Virus record (IMG/VR): IMGVR_UViG_3300020159_001718
Coordinates: 1 to 38,891 of that record
DNA: 38,891 nucleotides
Direction: 5' to 3' (one strand)
Origin: a virus
Part shown: piece by piece, positions 1 to 8,782 of the stretch
Position numbering within the stretch: the first letter of the stretch is position 1
Layout of the letters: every line of letters begins with the position of its first letter
The notes under the pieces: generated by a model
Databases searched by the model: none
Told to the model about the DNA's origin: nothing
Seen by the model: the letters and a program-made list of their open reading frames with translations, nothing else
Made by a program: the position numbers and the translations under genes

Positions 1-195
1 CAACCTGGTTTTGCCATCAATGACGAGACAGGTGACACGTACTATCAAGGTTTTGAACGCAACACAGATACACCTGTAAATCCAGCTAGTGATCCCAGTC
101 AATTTCCTGCATATGATGATGACGGTAACCTACAACCAGGTTTTGCCATCAATGACGAAACAGGTGACACATACTATCAAGGATTTGAACGCAGT
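1..195 (+). repeat. Two copies of a 132-bp-period coding repeat at the left edge
   Basis: The segment at 1-60 recurs at 133-192 with only a few silent base differences. It encodes the same 20 residues each time (QPGFAINDETGDTYYQGFER). The period is 132 bp (44 codons). Because the window starts exactly inside a copy, more copies may lie upstream. Confidence 0.85.
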
Positions 196-2547
196 TACGA
201 CGAGCCAGTCAATCCAGAAGAAGATCCTTTTGAGCAATCGCGCTACGAAGCTGAGTTAGAGTACGATGCACAAGAGCCGTATGATTTTGGTGCCGCCGAT
301 GTTAACGATCCTTACTATGGCTTGTCATCATCACAGTTAGAGGCCTTGGGCGGCGCTGATCCTACTGATCCGTATATTCGCGCACGCCTGGGTATACCTC
401 AGTTGCCTGGAAGCACATTGTTGGCCACACCAGGTTTTGGCACAATTAAAACTGGTGTGCCAATACTGGATACTGCTATAAGTTCGCTTGGCAGCCTATT
501 TGGATTTGACAATACCAAAACTGGAACCACAACAGGATCACCAGCGCCAACGCCCGACACTGCTGCCACAGCACAAGAAGCTGCCGCGCTTCTTGATCAA
601 GATCCTGGCTTGACAGATGATGAAGATCAAAATCTACAAAACATTGTGGGCGCACAAGGAGAAATTGTACGGGCTGAAGAAAATATTCAAAGCAACAATC
701 GCCAAATCTTAGCTAACGAAGAAGCACAGGCTGCGGCACAAGAACAACAACGTCAAGCACAAGCAATCATTGATCAAAACAATGCTGAACTAGCAGATGA
801 GAACTTGTCAGACGATCGACGAGCCGAACTTGAAGCCAACAATGCGGCCCAACGTGCCAGCATTGCTGAAAATGCCGCAGTGATTGACGAAGCACAAAAC
901 AATATTGATAATGCTACTGCAAACAATGAACAGCAGACAGACTCTATACTAACTAATCAAGGTGTAATTGAAGAAAATTCCGAAGCCTTCTCTGCCAATG
1001 GTAGTGAGCTAGGAGCTCCAGTAGTTGCAGGTGATGATCCAGCATTAGAAGAACCAGTAGAAGATATATTTGTTGAAGCTGACGAAACAGTTACAGAATT
1101 AAGTGAAGAAGAAACTGCGGCACTGTTTGACGGCACAGAAGAACCAGTAGAAGATATATTTGTTGAAGCTGATGAAACAGTTACAGAACTAACTGAAGAA
1201 GAAACTGCGGCATTGTTTGATGGAGCTGACCAACCAGTAGAAGATGAATTTGTTGAAGTTGATGAAACCGTTACAGAATTAAGTGAAGAAGAAACTGCGG
1301 CATTGTTTGATGGTACTGAACCAGTAGAAGATGAATTTGTTGAAGTTGATGAAACCGTTACAGAATTAAGTGAAGAAGAAACTGCGGCATTGTTTGATGG
1401 TACTGATGTAGATGCTGAAATAGAAAGAGCTGCAGCCGAAGGTGTTGAAAACTTTGAGCCTGACGCTGTGGATGAATTTGACGGTATAGACGAACAAGTG
1501 GCCGCCAATGAAAACGCACTTGAAGAACCACCACAGCTATCACCAGAAGAAGTTGATGCTGAAATAGAAAGAGCCGCAGACGAAGGTGCTGAACAGTTTG
1601 AACCCAACGATGTTGATTCTGAAACTGATCCAGCACTGGCCGCTGACGACGGAACTACAGAAGGTATACAAGATCAAATCAACGATCAAGATGCTGACGC
1701 ATCACAACAAAATGCAACAATACTAAAAGCCAAAGAACAAGCAACTTTACAGGCACGATACAAACAACCTGCTAGTTCAGATTGGCGTGTGCGTTTGCAG
1801 TTAGCACCACAGGCCAACTATCTATACAAAGCCAAACCTCCTGGAATCTTAGCACCGTTGTACAACACTGATGGCGTTATATTTCCTTATACGCCTTCGA
1901 TTGAAACATCGTACACAGCATCATATGATCGTGCTGACCTAGTACACTCAAACTATCGTGGATACTTTTACAAAAACAGTGCAGTTGGTGATATCAACAT
2001 TCGTGGCATATTCACAGCACAAGACACACAAGAAGCAGATTACTTGTTGGCAGTGATTCACTTTTTTAGATCAGTGACCAAGATGTTTTACGGACAAGAT
2101 ACACAACGTGGTGCACCACCGCCGTTGGTTTATCTTAGTGGTTTAGGCCAATATCAGTTCAACCAACATCCTTGTTTAGTATCTAGTTTTACATACAGCT
2201 TGCCTACTGATGTAGACTATATACGTGCTGGAGCGCCAAACAACTACGGAACTAACTTGTTATCAGCCAGATCAAAGACCAATGGCGCCCAGGCCAGCAA
2301 CGCAGGTAGTGCAGTAATAAGTCGCTTAGTAAGTGCAAATTTGAATACTTCAAATCCAACGCTGAATGTTCCACAGCCTAACCAGCTGACTCAAAACGTT
2401 AACAATTTGAATCAAGCAACCTATGTTCCAACAAAGATTGAAATTAGTCTTCAGTTGTTGCCAATCAACACACGCAGTCAGATTAGTCAGCAGTTTAGTG
2501 TCAAAGACTTTGCTGCCGGCAGCTTAATTAAAGGAGGATTCTGGTAA
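1..2547 (+). CDS. Baseplate/tail-tube-type structural protein with acidic tandem repeats, 5' end missing
   Basis: The frame is open from the first base, so the gene starts upstream of the window; the TTG at 322 is an internal codon, not a start. The visible part is 848 residues. It has two copies of a 44-aa-period repeat around 'QPGFAINDETGDTYYQGFER' (residues 1-20 and 45-64). An alanine/glutamine-rich, probably coiled-coil stretch follows (about 190-320), then four 29-30-residue acidic repeats (351-468) and two 'VDAEIERAA' repeats (about 469-539). A folded C-terminal domain (about 580-760) contains 'ADYLLAVIHFFRSVTKMFYG' and 'VDYIRAG'. That domain resembles a conserved tail-tube/baseplate-type domain of marine T4-like phages, and the position just before gp53 suggests a gp48/gp54-like or hub role. 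The exact T4 equivalent is not certain. The long acidic middle is probably a flexible linker. Confidence 0.6.
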   Translation, partial: QPGFAINDETGDTYYQGFERNTDTPVNPASDPSQFPAYDDDGNLQPGFAINDETGDTYYQGFERSYDEPVNPEEDPFEQSRYEAELEYDAQEPYDFGAADVNDPYYGLSSSQLEALGGADPTDPYIRARLGIPQLPGSTLLATPGFGTIKTGVPILDTAISSLGSLFGFDNTKTGTTTGSPAPTPDTAATAQEAAALLDQDPGLTDDEDQNLQNIVGAQGEIVRAEENIQSNNRQILANEEAQAAAQEQQRQAQAIIDQNNAELADENLSDDRRAELEANNAAQRASIAENAAVIDEAQNNIDNATANNEQQTDSILTNQGVIEENSEAFSANGSELGAPVVAGDDPALEEPVEDIFVEADETVTELSEEETAALFDGTEEPVEDIFVEADETVTELTEEETAALFDGADQPVEDEFVEVDETVTELSEEETAALFDGTEPVEDEFVEVDETVTELSEEETAALFDGTDVDAEIERAAAEGVENFEPDAVDEFDGIDEQVAANENALEEPPQLSPEEVDAEIERAADEGAEQFEPNDVDSETDPALAADDGTTEGIQDQINDQDADASQQNATILKAKEQATLQARYKQPASSDWRVRLQLAPQANYLYKAKPPGILAPLYNTDGVIFPYTPSIETSYTASYDRADLVHSNYRGYFYKNSAVGDINIRGIFTAQDTQEADYLLAVIHFFRSVTKMFYGQDTQRGAPPPLVYLSGLGQYQFNQHPCLVSSFTYSLPTDVDYIRAGAPNNYGTNLLSARSKTNGAQASNAGSAVISRLVSANLNTSNPTLNVPQPNQLTQNVNNLNQATYVPTKIEISLQLLPINTRSQISQQFSVKDFAAGSLIKGGFW
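1051..1404 (+). repeat. Four tandem acidic 29-30-codon repeats
   Basis: The units lie at 1051-1140, 1141-1230, 1231-1317 and 1318-1404. Each encodes a variant of PVED.FVE.DETVTEL followed by a second block, EEETAALFDG. Units 3 and 4 differ only at their first base, which points to recent duplication. Units 1 and 2 have 'DIFVEAD' where units 3 and 4 have 'DEFVEVD', so the array grew in at least two steps. Confidence 0.95.
1405..1617 (+). repeat. Second repeat pair, VDAEIERAA type
   Basis: Two 23-codon units at 1405-1473 and 1549-1617 share the pattern VDAEIERAA.EG.E.FEP..VD. They are separated by 75 bp of other acidic coding sequence. They follow directly on the four-unit acidic array and extend the low-complexity linker of the same protein. 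Confidence 0.85.
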
Positions 2548-2846
2548 TGGCAACTTATACCCCAACTAGTCCTTATTTCAACACAGGATACAATCAGTTT
2601 TACCTTGATACCATGGTCAACAGACCTATACCCAAGGAAAGTGACGACATTGAGTTTGTGATCAATCAAACATATCAATACCGACCAGACTTGTTGGCGT
2701 ATGACTTGTACGAGGACGGTTCGTTATGGTGGGTGTTTTATCAACGCAACCCCAACACTCTAACAGCGCCACCGCTTGATTTCAAGGTTGGTGTGAGATT
2801 ATTTTTACCTAAGATCACTACTTTGCGATCAACCCTGGGGTTCTAA
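2547..2846 (+). CDS. 53: Baseplate wedge protein gp53
   Basis: This 99-residue protein resembles T4 gp53, a wedge component that joins neighbouring wedges around the hub. The diagnostic stretch is 'RPDLLAYDLYEDGSLWWVFY' followed by QRNPN (about residues 49-72). It matches the LAY-LY-LWWV-RN pattern typical of gp53-type proteins, with a LysM-like C-terminal half. T4 gp53 is about twice as long, so this is the compact form. The start ATG overlaps the upstream stop codon by one base (TAATG) and follows a strong Shine-Dalgarno, AAGGAGGA, at 2531-2538. The next gene begins 3 bp after the stop. The position next to hub-type genes and upstream of gp25 and gp6 agrees with a T4-like baseplate cluster. 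Confidence 0.8.
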   Translation: MATYTPTSPYFNTGYNQFYLDTMVNRPIPKESDDIEFVINQTYQYRPDLLAYDLYEDGSLWWVFYQRNPNTLTAPPLDFKVGVRLFLPKITTLRSTLGF

Positions 2847-2849
2847 CAT

Positions 2850-5800
2850 ATGGCAAGAACTGTTGCAGAACTAGAAGCGGAAATTGCCAGACTTCAGGCA
2901 GAGTTTAATGCTGTGCAAGCAGCCGCAAGAGCGTCTGGTGATATTAATAGTCCTCTTCTAAACACAAGAGAAGAATTAAGAACTCAAATAGCTCAACTTA
3001 AACGTGAGTTAAAAATTGCGGTTGCACAAGAAAACAGTACACAACCAACTCCGCCAACTACAGCAGGGCAAACAGTCAACGACGACCAGTTAGACGGCCC
3101 ATTAAAGCCCCCACCGTTAGAAGTTGACGCGAACGGTCGTATACAACGGTTTCCTGAAAAAACAGCCCCTACTAACGCAACCGCCACAGAAACAGTTGCA
3201 TCTGGTGATATTGATTTTGGCGTTAACGCAGAAACAAAGACATTTCAAACAACACAAGGAACAAGTTCACTAGGTGAAGACGGTGTGTCTAGCTTGCTAC
3301 CTACCCCTTCGTTGCCGTCGTCGGCTAGCATTAGTAATAATATTAATTCTGGTTCCATTCCTGCCTTTAAGCTAGATCAAACCTACAAAAGCGCAGAAAT
3401 TGGAGATGCACTCAGCAGTACAAAAAAAATAACATCAGGTGGAGTGGGAGCCAAAGACGACAATGTGCAGACCACAGCGTCACCGGCTACCACAACCACA
3501 GTTATCAACAACGGTTACAACGATGATGCACAGATACAACCGCAGCCCAACATCCTGGACAAATTTGCTAGCTATACTTACAATGCATCAATTTATTTGA
3601 TGACGCCTGAACAGTATACCAAAATGGTTGTCAGTAAGAAAAAAACAGTCAACGGTTATAATTTATTATTCCAAAGCGGTGGCGCACCCAACAACGTAGG
3701 TGGCGCAAAAGGTACAGTAGGATCTCAAAATGGATCAGCGGCACAAACCAAAGGAACTGCAAGTCCAGATTCTGGTCGTAACCCGTTTTTTGCCGATGAT
3801 TTTTACATTGACAACATCACTATTGAAAATGCACTACCTGGCAAAGTAACTCAAGCAGCACACATGGTATCTAGCATAAAGTTTACGGTAGTTGAACCCA
3901 ATGGCATTACATTGATAGATCGTCTGTACCAGGCCGTGCAAGACCATGTGCCAAAAGGCGCAGACGGAAATATCAACTACACTGCTGTACAATATCTCAT
4001 GGTAATCCGCTGGTACGGATACGATCAAAACGGCAATCTTATCAAGGTAGGCGCTAACAACGGAGAAATCAGCACAGACCCAAATGCTGTGGTTGAAAAA
4101 TTTATTCCGTTTCTTATTAGAAGAATCAACTGGGGAGTGTCTAGCAAATTAGTAACCTATGAATTTGATTGTGCTCCTGTAGGACAAATGATTGCGGCCA
4201 CTACTGCTCGAGGAACCATTCCTTACGACATTGAACTGTCAGACAAAACAGTTGGTGGCATACTAGGTGGCAACTATTTACTTAATTCCGTGCCAGGCAC
4301 AGCCGACGACACTACTGCCGCAACCGAAGCAAATACTACTACCCCTGCGCCAGGCAAAGCCAACGCTGCCCCAACCACCAAGAAAGTTGTTAAACAAGGT
4401 CTTATGGCAGCTATGAATGACTTTCAGCGTCAACTAGTCCGAGACAAAACGTATGAATATCCAGACGAATATTCAATAGTTTTTGCTAACGGTGCTGAGT
4501 CTATTAGAGATGCTGATGTAAGACTACCTGGTAAAAAAGCCAACATCAGTGCAACGCCAATGGCGCCACCGTCTACTAAAGATGCTTCTGGTCTTGATCC
4601 TAAAAAGAACAGCGTAGACAACACTGTGAGAAATTATGCAGTAACAGCTGGTCAGCAATTAGTGCAAGCAATTGATTTAACTATTCGTAACTCAAGTTTT
4701 ATCTACAAACAAGCATCAATTATCAAAACAGAAGAAGTAGTAGACGAGTCCAGTGACGAAGAGCCAGGTAATACCGCTGCAACACAAAAACTAACATGGT
4801 ATCAAATATCAATGGAGTGTACACCAAAACTTGATCAGTACGACAAGCAACGTAACGACTATGCTTACAAAATAAAATACATTATTAGTCCGTATACCGT
4901 ACCTGCATTTGATAGCAAGTATTTTCCTGTGGCCAAGTTTGGCGGCCTACACAAAAGCTACAAGTACTGGTTCACTGGTGAGAACACAGATGTACTTGAT
5001 TATCAAGCCAACTTTAATCACTTGTACAACATGACTGTGAGTGGTAGTGAACCAAATAACTCTGCTGCTGCTAAACTTCGAAAAAAATATACCAGCAGCA
5101 TGCGAGATATTCCTAAGTACAGCTTTCAATCGGCTAGCACAGAAAGTCGTGCTGGAGCCGAAGGCGAAGGACATGAAGTGGCTGCTAATGCCGCTGAATC
5201 ATTGTATAGCCCCAGTGACATGGGAAAAACAAAACTTCGAATCATAGGAGACCCTGCATGGATACAGCAAGGAAGCCAGTCAGTTGGTGTGTCTGCAGTT
5301 AACTTCAACTATAAAGGATTTTTACCCGATGGCACTATTAACTTTGACAGTCAACAAGTGATGTTTGAAATTGCATGGCAACGCCCAGCTGATTACAATC
5401 TCAACACTGGTCTGGCAGATCCTTACAACGGATCAAAGAATCGAAAACCAATTGAAAGTGTGGTATATCAAGCTACTAAGTGTACTAGTGAGTTTAAACA
5501 AGGTAAATTTGAACAAACAATTGACGGCTCGTTGTACATGTATCCAATTCCAACTACTGCATCGCCGGTATCAAATGCTGCAAGCAACCCTAGCAAGACT
5601 GTAAATACTAACACTAGCGGAACAAACGAGCGCGACGATACTACACCTACAGTGCCAACAACTGAATTCTCTTTGTTGTCAGAACCATCTGAAGTAGATG
5701 CTACTACAACCACACCAGATGTGAATGCAGCAGAGTCAGACGATCCAGAAATGTTGACACTACTCAATGACGAAGATCCAACTGATGCGTACGGTGAAAA

Positions 5801-5882
5801 TATTGGTATTGACGGTCTTGACGCCCCAGAGGTAATGGGAGCAACAACAGAGCCGGACCAGCTAGGCGCAACTGAAGGATAA
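2850..5882 (+). CDS. Large baseplate hub/tube-type structural protein
   Basis: The protein has 1010 residues. The N-terminus is a short predicted coiled coil (VAELEAEIARLQAEF, residues 4-18 and onward), followed by a Thr/Asn/Pro-rich linker. A folded domain at about 310-475 contains 'FTVVEPNGITLIDRLYQAV' and 'YLMVIRWYGYD'. This is a pattern I associate with hub or tail-tube-junction proteins of marine T4-like phages (gp27- or gp48-like). A second structured part runs to about residue 930, and the last 80 residues are Thr/Asp/Glu-rich and acidic, like the linker of the first gene in the window. The gene sits between gp53 and the gp5-like spike, which favours a hub role. The family assignment rests on context and remembered patterns, so the exact T4 equivalent is open. 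Confidence 0.55.
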   Translation: MARTVAELEAEIARLQAEFNAVQAAARASGDINSPLLNTREELRTQIAQLKRELKIAVAQENSTQPTPPTTAGQTVNDDQLDGPLKPPPLEVDANGRIQRFPEKTAPTNATATETVASGDIDFGVNAETKTFQTTQGTSSLGEDGVSSLLPTPSLPSSASISNNINSGSIPAFKLDQTYKSAEIGDALSSTKKITSGGVGAKDDNVQTTASPATTTTVINNGYNDDAQIQPQPNILDKFASYTYNASIYLMTPEQYTKMVVSKKKTVNGYNLLFQSGGAPNNVGGAKGTVGSQNGSAAQTKGTASPDSGRNPFFADDFYIDNITIENALPGKVTQAAHMVSSIKFTVVEPNGITLIDRLYQAVQDHVPKGADGNINYTAVQYLMVIRWYGYDQNGNLIKVGANNGEISTDPNAVVEKFIPFLIRRINWGVSSKLVTYEFDCAPVGQMIAATTARGTIPYDIELSDKTVGGILGGNYLLNSVPGTADDTTAATEANTTTPAPGKANAAPTTKKVVKQGLMAAMNDFQRQLVRDKTYEYPDEYSIVFANGAESIRDADVRLPGKKANISATPMAPPSTKDASGLDPKKNSVDNTVRNYAVTAGQQLVQAIDLTIRNSSFIYKQASIIKTEEVVDESSDEEPGNTAATQKLTWYQISMECTPKLDQYDKQRNDYAYKIKYIISPYTVPAFDSKYFPVAKFGGLHKSYKYWFTGENTDVLDYQANFNHLYNMTVSGSEPNNSAAAKLRKKYTSSMRDIPKYSFQSASTESRAGAEGEGHEVAANAAESLYSPSDMGKTKLRIIGDPAWIQQGSQSVGVSAVNFNYKGFLPDGTINFDSQQVMFEIAWQRPADYNLNTGLADPYNGSKNRKPIESVVYQATKCTSEFKQGKFEQTIDGSLYMYPIPTTASPVSNAASNPSKTVNTNTSGTNERDDTTPTVPTTEFSLLSEPSEVDATTTTPDVNAAESDDPEMLTLLNDEDPTDAYGENIGIDGLDAPEVMGATTEPDQLGATEG

Positions 5883-5885
5883 TAA

Positions 5886-7406
5886 ATGGCAGAGAATACC
5901 CAGAGAAGTAGAGGAAGACCACGGAATTATAAATTAGATCGCGGCGGCGTACCAGCCGAAGGCGGTCCGTTCCTGGGTGTTGTGATGAGCAATATTGACC
6001 CTACGCGAACTGGCCGTTTACGAGTTTATATTGAAACATTTGGAGCTGGTAACATGAATGATGATACCAAGTGGACAACTGTTGACTACCTGCCTTCATT
6101 CTATGGATCTACTGCACGATCAGGCACAAGCAAAGGACCAGGTTCGTATCCAGGCAACAGCAACAGCTATGGCATGTGGTTTACTCCCCCAGATGAAGGA
6201 GTAACTGTGATGTGCGTGTTTGTGAACGGTGACCGAGAACAAGGTTATTACATTGGCGTAGTACCAGACCAAGGCATCACCCACATGGTACCAGCAATTG
6301 GTGCAGCGCCCAACGCAGTAAAAGCAAATGCAAATCAAGAAAAATACTTTGCTAACGCTTCTCAATTGCCTGTAACAGAAATAAATGATGGTAACACTGA
6401 AGTTACAAACTCGCCAACATATTACGATCAACCAAAACCAATTCATTCTGTAGTAGCTGCAACAATATTTCAACAAGGCTTAATCAATGACACAGACCGT
6501 GGGCCAATTGGATCTAGTAGTCAGCGTGAAAGCCCTAGCACAGTTTACGGAATATCAACACCTGGCCGTCCAATTTTTCGAGGTGGTTTCAAGCAAGAAG
6601 ATATCGAAACTAAAATTGCAAAAAATAGTATCAAGCCGCAAGATGCTGAAGTCATTGGGCGTATGGGCGGGCATACCTTTGTTATGGACGACGGTAGTAT
6701 CAACAACAAAGATGCACTGTTTAGATTGCGAACAGCTAAAGGTCATCAAATCACAATGAGCGACTCTGGCGAATTCTTTTATATTATTCATGCCAATGGT
6801 CAATCATGGCTTGAGTTTGGCAAAGAAGGAACCATTGACCTATACAGCACAAACTCTGTAAATGTACGAACAGATGGCGATATAAATTTTCATGCTGGTA
6901 ACAACATCAACATGTATGCTGCCAATGATGTTAATATCAAAGCAGTAAATGATATGGCTTTGGAGTCAAAAAGATTTTCAGCTACTGGTGTAGACAATGC
7001 TGTAATCTATAGCAAAACATACGTTGGTGTAAAATCAGATGGTACCCTTGCATTAAAGAGTGCCAAGGGAAGCTGGGCCGGAGGCAGTAGTCTTGTATTC
7101 AAAGCAGGCGGAATTGATCTTAATGGACCGGCTGCACCAGATGTTACTTCTCCGCCCGCTATTACAGAAACAATTCTGCCAGACGTAACTTTTGACACCA
7201 GCCTTGGATGGGTAGAAAAACAAGATGGCTTGACTAGTATTGTATCTCGGGCACCAACACATGAACCGTACCTGGGCCACGGCAAAGGAGTAGATGTTTC
7301 TGCAACTTTTGAATCTAACCAGCCTAGCCCGCCACCTGGGGCTGATCCTGTGCCGGCTGACGTAGAAATAATAGCAGAAACAGAAACTAATGGAGTCATT
7401 CCGTAA
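5886..7406 (+). CDS. 5: gp5-like baseplate hub/spike protein lacking a lysozyme domain
   Basis: In T4, gp5 forms the trimeric puncturing device under the hub. Here residues about 24-140 form an OB-fold-like N-domain ('GPFLGVVMSNIDPTRTGRLR', then a GVTVMCVF strand and a GYYIGVV strand), as in gp5 and VgrG proteins. Residues about 262-420 are a repetitive beta-helix-like region with 'GHQITMSDSGEFF', 'GDINFHAGNNINM' and 'DVNIKAVNDMAL', as in gp5C and VgrG spikes. No lysozyme segment with a catalytic Glu-Asp-Thr arrangement is visible between the two; that region is a Gln/Asn/Pro-rich linker. The C-terminus is Pro/Glu-rich. The ATG follows GAAGGA (5874-5879) and lies 3 bp after the upstream stop. 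The 506-aa length is somewhat below T4 gp5 (575 aa), as expected without the enzyme domain. Confidence 0.75.
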   Translation: MAENTQRSRGRPRNYKLDRGGVPAEGGPFLGVVMSNIDPTRTGRLRVYIETFGAGNMNDDTKWTTVDYLPSFYGSTARSGTSKGPGSYPGNSNSYGMWFTPPDEGVTVMCVFVNGDREQGYYIGVVPDQGITHMVPAIGAAPNAVKANANQEKYFANASQLPVTEINDGNTEVTNSPTYYDQPKPIHSVVAATIFQQGLINDTDRGPIGSSSQRESPSTVYGISTPGRPIFRGGFKQEDIETKIAKNSIKPQDAEVIGRMGGHTFVMDDGSINNKDALFRLRTAKGHQITMSDSGEFFYIIHANGQSWLEFGKEGTIDLYSTNSVNVRTDGDINFHAGNNINMYAANDVNIKAVNDMALESKRFSATGVDNAVIYSKTYVGVKSDGTLALKSAKGSWAGGSSLVFKAGGIDLNGPAAPDVTSPPAITETILPDVTFDTSLGWVEKQDGLTSIVSRAPTHEPYLGHGKGVDVSATFESNQPSPPPGADPVPADVEIIAETETNGVIP

Positions 7407-8774
7407 ATGGCAGCATATACATTTACTAATCCCAGCAACGGACAGCGACTTAGTATCCGCGGTCCTGCAACACTGACTAGAGATCAAGCACAACTTATTT
7501 TTGATCAACAGTTAAAGACTGGAGCACTTGTTGGACTAAAAGCTGGTGATGTTATTAATCCAGCAACTCAAGTTGCAGGCGGCCTAACGTCTGCCCAAGC
7601 TCAACTTGCTCAACAAACTGTGCAAACAAAACAAACTTATAATGATATTGCATTGAGAGTACTAGGAGCAGCACTGACATCAACTCCGTTGCCGTCAAGT
7701 AGATTAACAAATAGTGATGCATTAAATCGTTTAAATGTTATTACGTTAGCAAACTACGCTGGACAAAGTGAAGCAACAACTTCAATAGGCGGAATGTCAC
7801 CGGTAATCGTAACTGGTGTATTGGCACAAGTACAAAAACTAGCAAACCAAGCAGCAACATTTGTTACCAACAATGGCGTAGGAAAATATGCACTGAGTGC
7901 TTTTCAAATTGAAACTGCGGGTTATATTAAACCTGGTACAACTGCTAGATATACCAGCGGCTCTACACTAGCTGACGTGTTAAAAAGTCCAAACGTATGG
8001 ACCAACAAAAACAATATACAATCAGTTGACGATTTTTTAGCAAACAACTCTGCTCAACAAACAGTACAACAAGAAAATATGATAGCTGGAATTAATCAAT
8101 TACAAGAAGTAGGAATTGATGTTTCTGCATTGCCAATTAGACTACAAGCTGGTGTATCAATGTGTGCGGCCGTAGACCCATCAACAACTGAGCAATGGCT
8201 CAAGGGCAACACTGTCCCGTCTGCTACACAAATTTTGTTTAGTCAATATGTACGCACTGGCGCATATGCTGTAGACTTTACCATAAACAAAGTAGGCGCT
8301 ACCTTACAACGTCAAGTGCCTGCTAACGGTACAGAAGCCACAATTGATCGTACTACAGTAAATGCAGCAACCAGACGAATTGTGGGCAACGAAAAAGTTC
8401 CTGCACTGAATTACGGTGGTCAGCCAGTGGATCTAGCACTAGTTACACAATACGATGATCTGTATGCGCAGTATTCATCGTCTAAGACCTTGCTGGCTAG
8501 CGTACAATCTCAGATATCAACTGCTACACAAAACACAGCAGAAATACAACAAGCACAGTTACAGTCGTTGTTGCCAAGACTGCAACAATTGCTGGCTTCA
8601 TTTATAACGCTAAGACAATTAGCAGTAAACAGCACACCGTTGCCGTCTGACTTTATTACAAAAATTGATCAAACAATTGCAGATATACAAATAACTATTG
8701 CTGCGGTCAACAGTGGAATACAGATTCTAAAACAAATAAAAACACAAGGACGATACGTTGGTAGCACCGTATAA
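7407..8774 (+). CDS. Baseplate-associated protein, possible tail peptidoglycan hydrolase
   Basis: The protein has 455 residues. The N-terminal 70 residues contain 'TRDQAQLIFDQQLKTGALVG'. A central region (about 155-235) has 'GVGKYALSAFQIETAGYI', then 'VLKSPNVWT' and 'SVDDFLANNSAQ'. This spacing resembles lysozyme- or transglycosylase-like domains in which a G-KY-x-F segment is followed by a discarded or failed-helix region. The C-terminal 110 residues are Gln/Leu-rich and probably helical. The position immediately after a gp5-like spike that lacks its lysozyme makes a relocated cell-wall-cutting activity attractive, but no catalytic residue can be named with certainty. The ATG directly follows the previous TAA, with GGAG at 7392-7395. 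It could instead be a purely structural hub accessory protein. Confidence 0.45.
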   Translation: MAAYTFTNPSNGQRLSIRGPATLTRDQAQLIFDQQLKTGALVGLKAGDVINPATQVAGGLTSAQAQLAQQTVQTKQTYNDIALRVLGAALTSTPLPSSRLTNSDALNRLNVITLANYAGQSEATTSIGGMSPVIVTGVLAQVQKLANQAATFVTNNGVGKYALSAFQIETAGYIKPGTTARYTSGSTLADVLKSPNVWTNKNNIQSVDDFLANNSAQQTVQQENMIAGINQLQEVGIDVSALPIRLQAGVSMCAAVDPSTTEQWLKGNTVPSATQILFSQYVRTGAYAVDFTINKVGATLQRQVPANGTEATIDRTTVNAATRRIVGNEKVPALNYGGQPVDLALVTQYDDLYAQYSSSKTLLASVQSQISTATQNTAEIQQAQLQSLLPRLQQLLASFITLRQLAVNSTPLPSDFITKIDQTIADIQITIAAVNSGIQILKQIKTQGRYVGSTV

Positions 8775-8777
8775 ATA
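8770..8777 (+). promoter_or_regulatory. T4-type late promoter box TATAAATA upstream of gp25
   Basis: The sequence TATAAATA is an exact match to the T4 late-promoter consensus. It includes the stop codon of the preceding gene (GTA TAA). The gp25 ATG begins only 5 bp after the box, so transcription from it would start at about the start codon and give a leaderless or nearly leaderless message. The coincidence with a Val-stop codon pair leaves chance possible. Confidence 0.5.
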
Positions 8778-8782
8778 TTTCT

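Noticed and set aside
957-1607. Antisense 216-aa ORF opposite the acidic repeats
   Set aside because: Its Ser/Val-rich repeats are just the reverse complement of the Glu/Asp repeat array; no own start signal or neighbour logic.
1051-1617. Tandem repeats as a CRISPR array
   Set aside because: Units are contiguous, in frame and encode protein; there are no unique spacers or palindromic repeats.
322-2547. TTG at 322 as the start of the first gene
   Set aside because: The frame is open upstream to base 1 with coherent repeat-bearing protein sequence, so 322 is internal.
5907-5925. AT-hook-like RGRPR near the N-terminus of the gp5-like protein
   Set aside because: A single short basic match in a spike protein; no reason to expect DNA binding.
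6884-6892. TATAAATT inside the gp5-like gene as a promoter
   Set aside because: Internal to a coding region, deviates from the consensus and has no gene start nearby.
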